From Oxytricha trifallax (lineage: Eukaryota > Ciliophora > Spirotrichea > Sporadotrichida > Oxytrichidae), in assembly GCA_000711775.1 (NCBI GenBank), contig ARYC01000737.1, positions 79,829-143,828 on the forward strand: 64,000 bases of DNA, given 5' to 3'. A program made the position numbers and the translations under genes. Positions 53,236-62,374 of the stretch are shown in pieces. The notes beneath the pieces were generated by a model. It had not been told where the DNA came from, made no database searches, and saw nothing but the letters and a program-made list of their open reading frames with translations. Every line of letters starts with the position of its first letter. The first letter of the stretch is position 1.

Positions 53236-54117
53236 TTATATTAAGTAATTATATTCGAAATGTGGAAGTTGTTACAACTAAATTCAAAAAACTATAGAAT
53301 TAGAATTATATTAAATCAAATTTTATTACAATAAAAAAGGAAAAATGGGCTTCAATGTTCTTCAAAGCTTGGTAAAGATTTATGGGCAAGAAAGAAAAAA
53401 ATATTCTTATGACCGGTCTTGATGCTGCAGGTAAAACCACTATCCTCTAAATACTCAAGCTCGGTGATGTCATCAGAACGATTCCAACCATCTGCTTCAA
53501 TGTCGAAAATCTTGATTTCAAGAAAACAGTTTCACATTATGGGATGTAGGCGATCAAGAGAAGATCATTCTCCTCTGCAGACACTACTACAATAACACTT
53601 AAGATATTATCTTCGTCGTTAACTCCAATGATAGAGACAGAGTTGATGATGACAGAGAAGAGGTACACAAGATGGTTACAGAGGAGGAACTCAAGGATGC
53701 AGTTTTCTTGATATTCGCCAACAAGCAAGATCTACCAGGAGCTATGACCTGCTCAAGAATCACTGATAACCTCGGACTCCAAACCATTAATAGTAGAACT
53801 TGGTTCATCCAAAGCACTTGCGTCGTTACAGGTGACGCTCACTACAAAGGTCTCGACTGGATCTCAAAGAATTTTGTCGCAAAATGAAATGCTTAAAGGT
53901 ATTCCAGTTTTTGCATGCTTTTTTGAACTGTAAAATTTGATTAAGTAATCAATCACTCTAGAATATAGCGAGCTATTGCATTTCCTTATAAATATATGTT
54001 TAATTAAGTTAGTAAAATTTTCAAAATAACTCACTTTTTTTAAGTATAAATATATTAAATTTCTAATTCTATTGTTTTTTGAATTTGGTTGTAACAAATA
54101 TACTTACTTAATATTAT
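53236..54117. mobile_element. Inverted-repeat unit enclosing an ARF gene copy
   Basis: Sequence left of the ARF copy (53236-53313: ATATTAAGTAATTATATT, then GTTACAACTAAATTC, then ATAGAATTAGAA) reappears inverted on its right (54050-54117) at high identity, apart from an indel of about 13 bases. The arms are about 70 bp. Enclosure of a host-type gene copy by inverted repeats resembles a Pack-TIR (gene-capturing) transposon. Chance is unlikely given the order of matches, but no transposase or target duplication is visible. Confidence 0.55.
53345..53887 (+). pseudogene. ADP-ribosylation factor (ARF) small GTPase copy
   Basis: Start MGFNVLQSLVK keeps the myristoylated Gly2 pattern of ARFs. The P-loop GLDAAGKTT, NKQD and the C-terminal STC and GLDW motifs are all recognisable, giving a full-length, intronless ARF of about 180 residues. 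TAA stands for Gln at two places (after TTIL, and in NNT-Q-DIIF), supporting the ciliate code. Two one-base frame breaks occur: in the A-run near 53394-53400 and near 53521-53531. Key positions are altered: switch II WDVGGQ is WDVGDQ, and the switch I glycine of PTIGFN is Cys. ARFs drive vesicle budding at Golgi membranes; this copy is probably a dead retrocopy, not a working gene. Confidence 0.85.
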
Positions 54118-54672
54118 AACTTTTGTTTTTCAAGATTTTTAAATAATACTTAAATTATCATTTGAAAATATTTATAATCTATAAAATTAATTTGAAATTT
54201 TCATGTTTTTTCTTTTAATTTTAGATAAATTTTTTTTATTATTAAAATTTAATTAATTTTTAAATCAAATTTTTGAATGGTAATGACAATAGATTGAGGA
54301 CATATTGTTCTAAGACTTTATTAAAAATATATTAAATATATGTTGATATTTTAAATTTTGCAAATATAGCAACGGCCCATCTACTTTCATGTAAAGTGGA
54401 ATATTTTCAGATTAATTCATCTTAATCGAATCTTAGTTGAATGCATCTGGGCATATTCATAAAGAAATATATTATTACTTTTCTGATATATTGACATTTT
54501 ACTAATGCGTTTAACATATCTTGATATACTATTAAATGATAGAGCACGAATGGGATTACGTCATAAAAGTCCATATCCAATAAATTTTGAAAATATAATG
54601 CAATAGATTATATTAAAAATTGGTACCTAATAGTTTTGTATTGATTATAAGTCTATCAATATAGGAGACGAG
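54118..54672. other. AT-rich DNA with old dispersed repeat
   Basis: No gene. 54365-54500 matches 47655-47815 in order (GTGGAATATTTTCAGA, then GGCATAT, then a TTTATAAA-like block); see the note at 46864. Confidence 0.35.
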
Positions 54673-54942
54673 TTATATATATATAACCTCATGATTTTTT
54701 TAAGAATTAAGATAGGGGTGTACTTATAAATAATCAAGAATTTAATTATTATTGTCGTGATATTTTGATGATTAGCCGAATTATTAAATCTACTTACTCA
54801 AATAATTTTCCATATAAATTAAACCAATAAGGGTGTGTATATATATTTTTAAGCTAATTTTAATTGATTTTAGCCAATAATAATTAAATCCTAGTTATTT
54901 ATAAATATCCTTATCTTAATTCTTAAAAAAAAATTCATGGAG

Positions 54943-54973
<31 letters not shown>

Positions 54974-54975
54974 GT
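54673..54975. mobile_element. Small TIR element (MITE-like)
   Basis: The left arm at about 54676-54760 (AACCTCATGATTTTTTTAAG, then AATTAAGATA, then TTATAAATAA) recurs inverted at about 54883-54960, ending in a (TA)n tract at about 54949-54973. Arms of about 80 bp with several mismatches, total about 300 bp, no frame. TA-rich tips fit insertion at TA. Confidence 0.6.
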
Positions 54976-55342
54976 AATATAAGTAGAAACTTTTGTAGAA
55001 TTACTTTTTGTATTTGAGTTTAAAATGCAAGAAATAGAGATTCCTATTTAATAATCCCACAAATAGATTATTTGTATTTGTAACGTCTGGGAGGTCAACT
55101 TTGCTAATACTATGCAGAAAATCTCTCTTCAATAAAATCAATTGTAATTTTTTTACTTTTGGATAGCTAATTATAACAAAAAATTTAACATTAACTCAAT
55201 TTATCTAAAGATGTAAGTTACAGCAATAAACTTTTCAAACGCAAATATATTTAATGAATTTTATATATAAGATCAAAATTTTTAATAAATCCTTCAAAAA
55301 TGTTTATTTGTAATCAAATTGGACAAGACAGATTAATGACAT
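54976..55342. other. AT-rich DNA, no gene seen
   Basis: Contains the weak continuation of the dispersed repeat shared with 48130-48230 (AGAAAATCTCTCTTCAATAAAA, by eye). No coding frame supported. Confidence 0.35.
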
Positions 55343-55566
55343 TAAAAACCCAAATTCCTTCAGTAGTTTTATTGATAAAAGAAAACTACTAATGCATACT
55401 TTAATAGGGCTTTAGGCGTTTATGTAGGGGATTAGGGTTTAAATGTTATATAAATTAGTGTAAATTAGAGGCGTTTTATTTTTACTATTCACTAAAACAA
55501 TACTTTGGCATCTGGAGGCAACTTTCTAAACTTTATTTCTTCTCTCCAACTTACAATTTAGTCTAT
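55343..55566. mobile_element. Truncated left end of a TBE-type element
   Basis: AAAAACCCAAATTCC, then TTTATTGATAAAA, then GTAGGGGATTAGGG follows the same order as the fuller TBE left end at 55567-55670. The following CTTTGGCATCTGGAGGCA resembles the kinase-gene terminus just inside that second end. I read it as the stub of an additional copy abutting the next one. Confidence 0.5.
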
Positions 55567-55716
55567 TCAAAACACCTAAACCCATTAAGTTGTTTGATTG
55601 ATAAAAATAGACTATTAACGTATACATTATTAGGGTTTTAATAGGGTTTATGTAGGGGTTTAATGTTAAAATATTAGTAATTTAAGTAAGTCTAACAAGA
55701 GAGTTTTTAATATATT

Positions 55717-57593
55717 TCACACAGACATAAGCTTAGAGTTATGAGGCAGTTCTATAAATTTTATCTTTCTAAGCAGCTGTTTGATTGTATCTATTGTAAC
55801 TTAATTATCTTAGCTTGGTTTAATTATGGCTTAGTATGCAAGTTCTCTTTGACCTCCAGAAACAATATACTTATCTAACTGTTGCTTGATTCTTTGCTTT
55901 GAATCTTTCTCACCCTAGCTGCTAAAGTAATTGTTTCTAGGCATGTCACTCTTTATAATTATTGCTGCTAGTGTCCAGATATCCCATGCAGCGTCTCCGC
56001 CTCTCCAATATTCTCTTTCTGGGAATTAACCTGGAGTACCTAATACATTTCCTAATGCAGAAGCCTACACTCTTTGTGCTCTATTGAAATCAATAATGAA
56101 TACTTTTAGTGGTTGATAATTAATCATAATATTATCTGGTTTTAAGTTTCTATGAACGTAGCCTAGCTTGTGAAGCTCTTCGATTCCTTTAACTATCTGT
56201 TATTCTATCTAGCTAATTTATCTCTGACACTATTTTCAGATAGGAATTCTCTGTAAGTCATTTCTAGTAAGAGAAGCTTGAAGGCTATATGATCTTAACT
56301 AAGTAAAATAGCATCTAGCTAGATAATATGCCTACACTCATTTTCAACTTTGCCTTTTAAAGAGTATAATACTAATTAGCAAATTCCATTTGAAATTTAT
56401 CATCAACAAGGAAGTAATTGAAATGATATATTTTGTAAGCATATTAGTCATTAAGAATGACTCTCTTCTTTATTTTATCCTCTAGAGTGAGATAGCTTTC
56501 TAGGCAAAAATCTAAGTCAATAATATTTAATAACGTAATCTTCATAGCCTCTACTTTTACCATGATTTTATTTATATCAGAGACAGGAAAGTTCTTGACT
56601 ACTTTTTTCATTTTAACTTACATCTACACTTCAACTTTAATGGACTCCACTAGGTTTCTTGAAGTTCTCTTTTTAGAGGAATCTATTCCCTGTGGGTTTA
56701 TGAAAAAAGAATAAACTTTAATTATGCCTTTTCTTTAAGTGAACTTTGAGGTCTCTTGTATGAGAATATGGCTTCGAACAGAACTCAAAGACATACTTCC
56801 CATCTTTCTTTTAATGCTTGAGATATAACCTTGGCATATCGTTGTGTATATCTCTCAAATGTCTCTTATAAGTTGAGTTGTAAGGGAAAACTTTACTACA
56901 TTCTTTGCACTTATAGTCAACTTTGATTGGTAAAGTTTGAAGTTCAATGGGGGGCTGTATAACCTCCTCCTAAATTTGAGCAGCCTCTTTGTTGACCTCT
57001 TTTTGAACTTATATTCCAATCTCAAAGGTTGACTCGTCAAAAGTGTCATAGGTAGGCTCCCTTTAAGTGCAAGCATCTCTGGTCTTATCTTTTTTGGTTG
57101 CTGAAATGATAGTTTTTATTGGTTTGATGCCACTCTTCTTAAAAGGTTAGCACTCATTTTAGTTGACTGATAAATTTTATTATAATAATGATAAAATAGA
57201 CAGGCACTCTGTAATAATAGATTAACAGACACTCTAGTATATTCTTTACAGAAAGGAAAGAAAATAAAAGTATCATTAATTGGTGTAATTTGACATATTT
57301 TATGAGTATATTTTGCATTTTAGTAGATTAAAAATACTCCTAATAAAGTTTTGTTTCTCTAGCAAGTTTGAACTTAATTTGGATGACCTCCTAAAATAAT
57401 TAAACATTATTAGGAGCAATTTAATGGAGATAGATTGATAAAAATGAAAATCAATCTGAGAAACTTGGAGCAAATTTTTAAATGCTTCTTCGCATACCTT
57501 TTCAAGGTTGACCTCTAGTAGGTCCTCCTTATTTAGTAGTAAGATTTTAATAAACTTAAAATGAATATCCATAATATTAAATTTCATTAACAT
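55717..57593 (-). pseudogene. TBE zinc-finger / protein kinase-like gene (copy I)
   Basis: Minus-strand gene ending at TGA 55719-55717, just inside the left TIR. The likely start is Met at 57593, 20 bp from the divergent middle gene. Read with TAA/TAG as Gln, it shows a C2H2 finger (YKCKECSKVF with His pair, about 56915-56840) and a partial second finger (FEFCSKPYSH). After them comes a kinase-like C-lobe with VKGIEELHKLGYVHRN, LKPDNIMI and IDFNRAQ. Thus the catalytic HRD Asp is Asn and the metal-binding DFG is DFN. At least three frame changes (near 56690, 56330 and 56210) and a TGA at 57302-57300 mark it as broken. TBE elements of oxytrichids are known to encode such a zinc-finger/kinase protein; its role in transposition is unknown. 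Confidence 0.7.
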
Positions 57594-57613
57594 TTCTAGA
57601 AAGAGGAAGCAAG
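57594..57613. promoter_or_regulatory. 20 bp head-to-head intergenic gap (copy I)
   Basis: Separates the divergent start codons at 57593 (-) and 57614 (+). The other copy has exactly 20 bp between its starts (60408-60427). Promoter function is inferred from position only. Confidence 0.4.
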
Positions 57614-59030
57614 ATGGAGTCTAAGAATGATGCAATGAAGAGAATTTATCTCAAGATTTAATAGGAAAATTTCCAAGTAAAGAGGACCTGTTTAGATACT
57701 TGGTACAGCAAGGTAAGTTCTTAACTTATGCTAATATATTAGCAATAGTTGGATTGATCTTGCAAGCCCAGGAAGGAACGAAAATCTCATTCTTTAAAGA
57801 ATTATTAAGTGATGAGAAAAAAGCTTTTGAGTCTAATGAAATTAGGATGATTGAAATTACTAACTACCCTTAAATACCTGTTACAAACCTATATGAAAAT
57901 TCTATGAGTGATCCAGATGTTGCTCTCTACCTTCTTCCATCAAAGCTGCAACTTTCTAATAAGTTGTCAGTGAAAAACTTCCTCTATGGTGTTCTTGGAA
58001 CTCTGAAATCTGAGTACTTAAATAATGTAATTTAAGAAGCTCACAAGAAACGCAATAGCAGCTCTCCTGAAGAAGATAAGTAGGGTATTAAAATAAGTGA
58101 CTTCTGGTTGTATGAACTGCAGAAGCATTCATTTATCTCATAAATTTAATCTTCCAACTTTATAGAAAAACCTAGCACTGCTTTTAAATTCGATGAAAAA
58201 ACGCAGCAAATTAAACAGAAAGAGAAAGTCAAAAGTAAAGCATGAATTCAATAAAAAAACTCTTCAAGATTTATAAAAAAAAAGGGCTATGGGGAAGCAT
58301 CCTCCCCCCTAATGTATATTTTTCATTTTGTAGTCTGATAGAGTTTTTAACGCTGAGTAATAGTAGCTGATAAACATGGGGTGTGCGAGAAATAGTTTTG
58401 GAGCTATGGCCTCATCAAAGTCCCTTTTTATATATAAAAATCATTATAAATATGACAAAAATTTCCAAAATTTTCACAAAATTTAATTTCTCTAAATTTA
58501 ATGATTTTAGGATTTATTCTATAGATTGACAAAATATATCTATTTTATTATAATTTTATAAAATGAATTAAAAATCTTTTTAACTTATATTTAATATTAT
58601 ATATAAATATAAATAAAGTTTTCTTTATAAAATTATAATAAAATAGATATATTTTGTCAATCTATAGAATAAATCCTAAAATCATTAAATTTAGAGAAAT
58701 TAAATTTTGTGAAAATTTTGGAAATTTTTGTCATATTTATAATGATTTTTATATATAAAAAGGGACTTTGATGAGGCCATAGCTCCAAAACTATTTCTCC
58801 CACACCCCATGTTTATCAGCTACTATTACTCAGCGTTAAAAACTCTATCAGACTACAAAATGAAAAATATACATTAGGGGGGGGAGGATGCTTCCCCATA
58901 GCCAAAAAGAGATGAGATGAAAATAGATGCTGGAGCTGGAACTAAGAAAAGAAACATAGGCCCATACAATCCTTAATAGAAAGAAAAGAAAGAGAAGTCA
59001 AATCCCTTTACGGGTTTGTTTAATATGTGA
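57614..59030 (+). pseudogene. TBE middle ORF (copy I), split by a foldback element
   Basis: Starts MESKNDAMKR, closely similar to MESMNDAMKR of copy II at 60428. An early frame change lies before 57670. Then a long ciliate-code frame (SKEDLFRYLVQQG, later KLQLSNKLSVKNF and EEDKQGIKIS) runs to about 58240, where the frame shifts. The foldback element 58285-58903 interrupts the 3' part. The coding sequence resumes at 58906 (KIDAGAGTKKRN, matching IDAGAGSKRRN of copy II) and ends with TGA at 59028-59030. It probably corresponds to the second small ORF of TBE elements; biochemical function unknown. It converges on the transposase fragment that follows. Confidence 0.7.
58285..58903. mobile_element. 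Palindromic foldback element, copy 3
   Basis: Tips GGCTATGGGG/CCCCATAGCC, C-run and TAATGTATA, then GTAGTCTGATAGAG. The arms are about 290 bp and nearly perfect, with an AT-rich centre near 58600. It sits inside the 3' part of the TBE middle ORF. Flanks AAAAAAAG (left) and AAAAAGAG (right) could be an 8 bp target duplication. Arms match those of 50417-51039 well near the tips but differ in the centre. Confidence 0.9.
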
Positions 59031-59049
59031 GCTTATTCATACATTAAAA

Positions 59050-59640
59050 TATAAAACATTTTTATAAACTCAAAATTTCACTTCTCTATCACACACTTTT
59101 GCTTTATCGCTAACTCCATATAGGAAAATTCTAAAAAAATTCTACAGTATCTATCTTTAGGTCATGTAAAAAGTGATAGAATAGAAGTTTCTTAAAGTGA
59201 CCTATCAATAACCCGAAATATAATTTAATTCCATCCAACTGAGGACTGTAGAGAAACATAAACTACAGGTACTATTTTTAATATTTATATTCCCTCCTTG
59301 AGACTTTGGTTTTAATAACTGAATGGTTATCAACAAACAGAATAATCTCAAGGTAAACGTACTTATCTCTAAATAATTACAAAACTTTGAAAATTATTCG
59401 GCCTTTATAGATCGACGGTGAATAACATAATTCATGAGGCCAGTATCTTCACTTATTACAAAAAGAATAACCTGAGTTTTAATCTTAAGCTTTTGTTCAT
59501 AAACTTTAAAGTTGGTATATCTTTTAAACAAAATCCTTTAAAATGTAGACCTTGAAATAAAGGTATAAAACGAAAATACAGACTCATCGACATAAATGAA
59601 CTTAATATGCTGCTATTAAGCTATCTTGAATTTAATTTTT
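59050..59640 (-). pseudogene. TBE DDE transposase, C-terminal fragment (copy I)
   Basis: The minus strand shows FIYVDESVFSF (first catalytic Asp region), ISEDTGLMNYVIH, then LFVDNHSVIKT (second Asp), and LDGIKLYFGLLIGHFKKLL. The spacing from the second Asp to the position of the final acid is 34 residues, as in Tc1/mariner-like enzymes, but that residue is Lys instead of Glu. Frame changes occur between these blocks. The N-terminal DNA-binding part is missing: beyond about 59650 the sequence becomes satellite-like and then joins a zinc-finger gene fragment. Dead fragment. Confidence 0.75.
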
Positions 59641-59649
59641 AAAGTATTA

Positions 59650-59715
59650 TATAAACTATACTTTTGAAACAAAAAGATCTCTTTATATATACATTGCTCA
59701 TTATTATCACACACT
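59650..59715. repeat. Short satellite-related fragment at the TBE junction
   Basis: CTTTTGAAACAAAAAGATCTC and ATACATTGCTCA correspond to CTTTCTAAACAAAAAAATCTC and ATACATTGCGCA in the diverged satellite at 63025-63070. It marks the join between the two TBE copies. Confidence 0.45.
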
Positions 59716-59719
59716 TGTT

Positions 59720-60407
59720 TGCCATTTATTTTCTATTATTAATTTCTATTTTAATAACAGAGACCTCAACTGATAGCTCAGGTAGTTCCTTATGAGAGTT
59801 CATCTCACAGTTATCACATTTTTTATTGCTGCCAAAGGTAAGTCTCATTTAGTTTTATGGAAGTGCTGTTTTTTCTTAAAATGTTAGCGCTCATATTTAA
59901 ATTTGAATTTAAAATTATAAAACTGCCTCTATAACTGAGAGCTTATATGAGAGCTTTGCAAGCCTACAAGTTTCAAGGGAAGTTTTTAGAGTATTATAGA
60001 AGAAATATGAGTGCTAAGAGACGATCCAGCTCTAAATCTGGGTGATAAAGTAACCATTTTAACTTTCAATAATAAGTTGATTATAGCACGTACCAATTTA
60101 GGAGCTGCTCCTAATTAAGTACGTACTGCTTTAGGAGGTATTTTGTCATTATATGATTAAAATTAGGGTGCTCCTAATTAAGTACTAGCATTAATTAAAG
60201 CTCCTAATTAAGTACGTACCAATTTAAATTTAAAAATATGGAACTATAACAGTAGAAATTGATATCAATCTCTCAAGTTTGAAACAAGTTCTCAAAACCT
60301 TCTCCATATCCTGCTAAGAGGTTGACCTTCTATAGGATGCCCATATTTAATAGTAAGTTTTACAGAGGTATATAATTGAAATCAATAAACTTAAATTTGA
60401 ATATCAT
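59720..60407 (-). pseudogene. TBE zinc-finger gene, N-terminal fragment (copy II)
   Basis: Starts at Met 60407, 20 bp from the divergent middle ORF. The first 40 codons resemble the start of copy I (FKFI, then LLLN, then KVNLL and a FENLFQ-like block). The segment near 59915, MSANILRK, matches MSANLLRR at about 57158 in copy I, and CDNCEMNSH follows at about 59800. It is interrupted by a small repeat insertion at about 60086-60230 and stops before any finger pair or kinase domain. A broken remnant. Confidence 0.5.
60086..60230. repeat. Small insertion with triple GCTCCTAATTAAGTAC motif
   Basis: The 16 bp motif starts at 60107, 60170 and 60200. ACGTACCAATTT lies at both ends (about 60087 and 60214), and inverted TTAGGAGC/GCTCCTAA pairs occur. 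Probably a tiny MITE-like or tandem insertion inside the TBE remnant. Confidence 0.55.
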
Positions 60408-60427
60408 TTCTTAGATCTGTAAACAAG
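60408..60427. promoter_or_regulatory. 20 bp head-to-head intergenic gap (copy II)
   Basis: Lies between start codons at 60407 (-) and 60428 (+). The length is identical to copy I although the flanking genes have diverged, which suggests that spacing matters. Confidence 0.4.
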
Positions 60428-61215
60428 ATGGAGTCAATGAATGATGCAATGAAAAGAGTGCAAGCACAAGAATTGATTCAAAGATTTAGAAGCAAGGAGG
60501 ATTTGCATCGCTACCTGGTGCAGCAAGGTAATGAACTCATACTAACTAATCTTGATTATGTAGTTGGTTTGTTTCTACCAACGATGGAAGGTACTAAAAT
60601 TTCATTTCTAAGAGCAATACTCTGCGAAGAGAAGAAAGCTTTGAAAACTTAAGATGTGAAGTTTGCAGAGATTCCAAACTATCCAGAAATCTCTGTGACT
60701 AACTTATATGATGATGCTATGAATGACCCAGAGGTTTCGCAGTACCTGCCTACTAAGAAGCAGTTGTCAAATAAACTACCTGAAAGAAACTATTTCTTTG
60801 GCATACTTGCAACAATAAAAGGTGATTACTTGAAAGAAATTATTCAAGAATCTCATAAGAAAAGGTACAGCATCTCTTCAGAAGATAAGGACAAACAAGG
60901 GATCAAGATAAGTGAGAGCTGGCTATCAGAGCTGCAGAAGCACCCTTATATTTCAAGTAAGATTTGTAGCTTAACTCTTTAGAAAAATCTGGTACTGGCA
61001 TCTTCTTGATGAAGGAATAGAGCAAGCTTCACAGAGAGCGAAAGTCGCAGACAAAGTATGAAGTTAGCAAGAGACTTTATTCAAATATTTAGCCTCCAGA
61101 GTCGATGAACATAGATGCAGGAGCTGGCAGCAAGAGAAGAAACTTAGGAGGAGGGAAGCAAGAAATAGAAGAAAAGAAAGAGAAGCCAGCTCCCTCTAAA
61201 GAATTCTAAATGTGA
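60428..61215 (+). pseudogene. TBE middle ORF (copy II)
   Basis: With TAA as Gln at 60650-60652, the two frames 60428-60652 and 60656-60982 are one continuous protein, MESMNDAMKR to ICSLTL and slightly beyond. It then meets a TGA near 61008; coding resumes in another frame (KYEVSKRLYSN, IDAGAGSKRRN, Lys/Glu-rich tail) to TGA at 61213-61215. So there is one frameshift close to 61000 in about 260 codons. Conserved blocks with copy I: SKEDLHRYLVQQG, EGTKISF, KKQLSNKL, DKQGIKIS. No known domain. It ends 9 bp before the converging transposase end. Best-preserved copy; one base from intact. Confidence 0.75.
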
Positions 61216-61224
61216 CTTATATAT

Positions 61225-62282
61225 TCATTAGCTTAACTCTAAAACTTATTTATATACATTCACTCTCCCTTCTTTCGCACACTTTTAAGCCAATAAATTA
61301 TCTACTCTCTTGGCTGAGCTTTTAATAAAGTCAACTGTATCAATAGGTAGGTCATGCATCAAGTGGTAGAGCAGCAGCTTCTTGTAATGGCCTTTTAATA
61401 TACCCCAGTAGAACTAAATTCCATTAAACTTTGGACTGTAAGGTACGTTGAACACTGATGTTATTCTAAGTTGTTCATAACTCTTCCTTGTTTCTTTAGT
61501 CTTATGAACAGAAAGATTATCAACAAACAGTATTATCTCTTATTCAGGGTACTTCTCTCCCAGCTGTTCTAAGAACTTTATATACTGCTCTGTCTTAATA
61601 GAGCGAGGATGAATAACATAAGTTTCAAACCAGTATCCTCACTAATTACTCCAAGAATTGCCATCGTTTATACCTTGACTTTCTAGTCATATACTTCTAT
61701 ATTACTATGCCTCTTATACCAAGACTTCTAGATGAAAGTGTTGAAGGTAAACACAGCCTCGTCAGCATGCATAAACTAAATATTATTCTATTAGGCTCTC
61801 TGCATTTAATTATAAATATAATTTAAGTTGTTGTTGTAAAATGGCAGAGTGAAATCAATCACTCTCTTGATACGATTCACACCTTTGTAAGAGATACCAT
61901 TTCGTTTATAAATGTTAGAAACAGACTATGCAGAGATCTTCAACTCAGGGAACTAGCGATGAAACATAATAGCTCGTTGGTCAAGAGAGAAGTGAGCCCA
62001 ATACTTCAAAGTTTTTTCATTAATAAGATAGTCAATATGCTTCTATTGAAACTTTGACTTCCTCTAAGACATTGAATTCAGCTATTATTGCTTTAGTTAT
62101 ACAGCTATAAAGCAGTGGGAGCGAACAGTTGAAGGACTTCTCTTTAAGAGCAGTGCAATTGACTTATAATTAAGAACAGGTTTGACTGATTCACTGTATA
62201 AATCACATCCATATCGCAGTTTAAACACTAAATCTATATACTCTTCATCATAAATAGACCCAAAGCTTGCTATTTTTGTCTC
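61225..62282 (-). pseudogene. TBE DDE transposase (copy II), nearly intact
   Basis: Read with TAA/TAG as Gln, the frame runs from about 62282 through a helix-turn-helix-like region (YKSIALLLKRSPSTVRSH) to HADEAVFTF (first Asp at 61763-61761). One one-base loss near 61630 shifts the frame. The rest continues through LFVDNLSVHKT (second Asp at 61521-61519) to YSPKFNGI and TGA at 61227-61225. The third catalytic position, 34 residues after the second Asp (DD34E plan of Tc1/mariner-type enzymes), is TAG at 61416-61414, i.e. Gln rather than Glu, one base from GAG. No clear in-frame start Met; ATG at 62286 is in another frame. The enzyme would cut and join the element ends; this copy is inactive. 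Confidence 0.8.
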
Positions 62283-62374
62283 GCATTAAATTAATAACCC
62301 CAACCCCTAACAAATTCCCTACAAATCAAAGCACTAATAAACCTCATTAAGGGAGTTTGGGGTTTTGATTCAAG

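Larger units (their letters stand above)
55567..62367. mobile_element. Composite TBE-type transposon (two partial copies fused)
   Basis: Left TIR at 55567-55670 (TCAAAACACCTAAACCC) and right TIR at 62292-62367 (ending GGGGTTTTGA) bound the composite. Gene order is zinc-finger/kinase (-), middle gene (+), truncated transposase (-), then zinc-finger gene fragment (-), middle gene (+), transposase (-). The three genes match the known plan of oxytrichid telomere-bearing elements, which carry a transposase, a second ORF and a zinc-finger/kinase ORF. Copy I lacks its right end and copy II lacks its kinase and left end. The junction near 59650-59715 holds a short satellite-related fragment. Insertions at 58285-58903 and about 60086-60230 came later. 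Confidence 0.75.

Noticed and set aside
53345-53887. Euplotid genetic code (TGA as Cys, TAA/TAG stops)
   Set aside because: TAA lies inside the conserved ARF frame and TAA/TAG occur throughout the transposase and kinase frames at Gln-compatible sites, while TGA ends them.
53537-54097. Minus-strand frames across the ARF copy
   Set aside because: Antisense to clear ARF motifs on the plus strand, or AT-rich chance frames downstream.
62292-62367. A chromosome telomere
   Set aside because: The C4A4-like sequence is short, imperfect, inverted at the other end of the composite and followed by more satellite DNA, so it is a transposon end.
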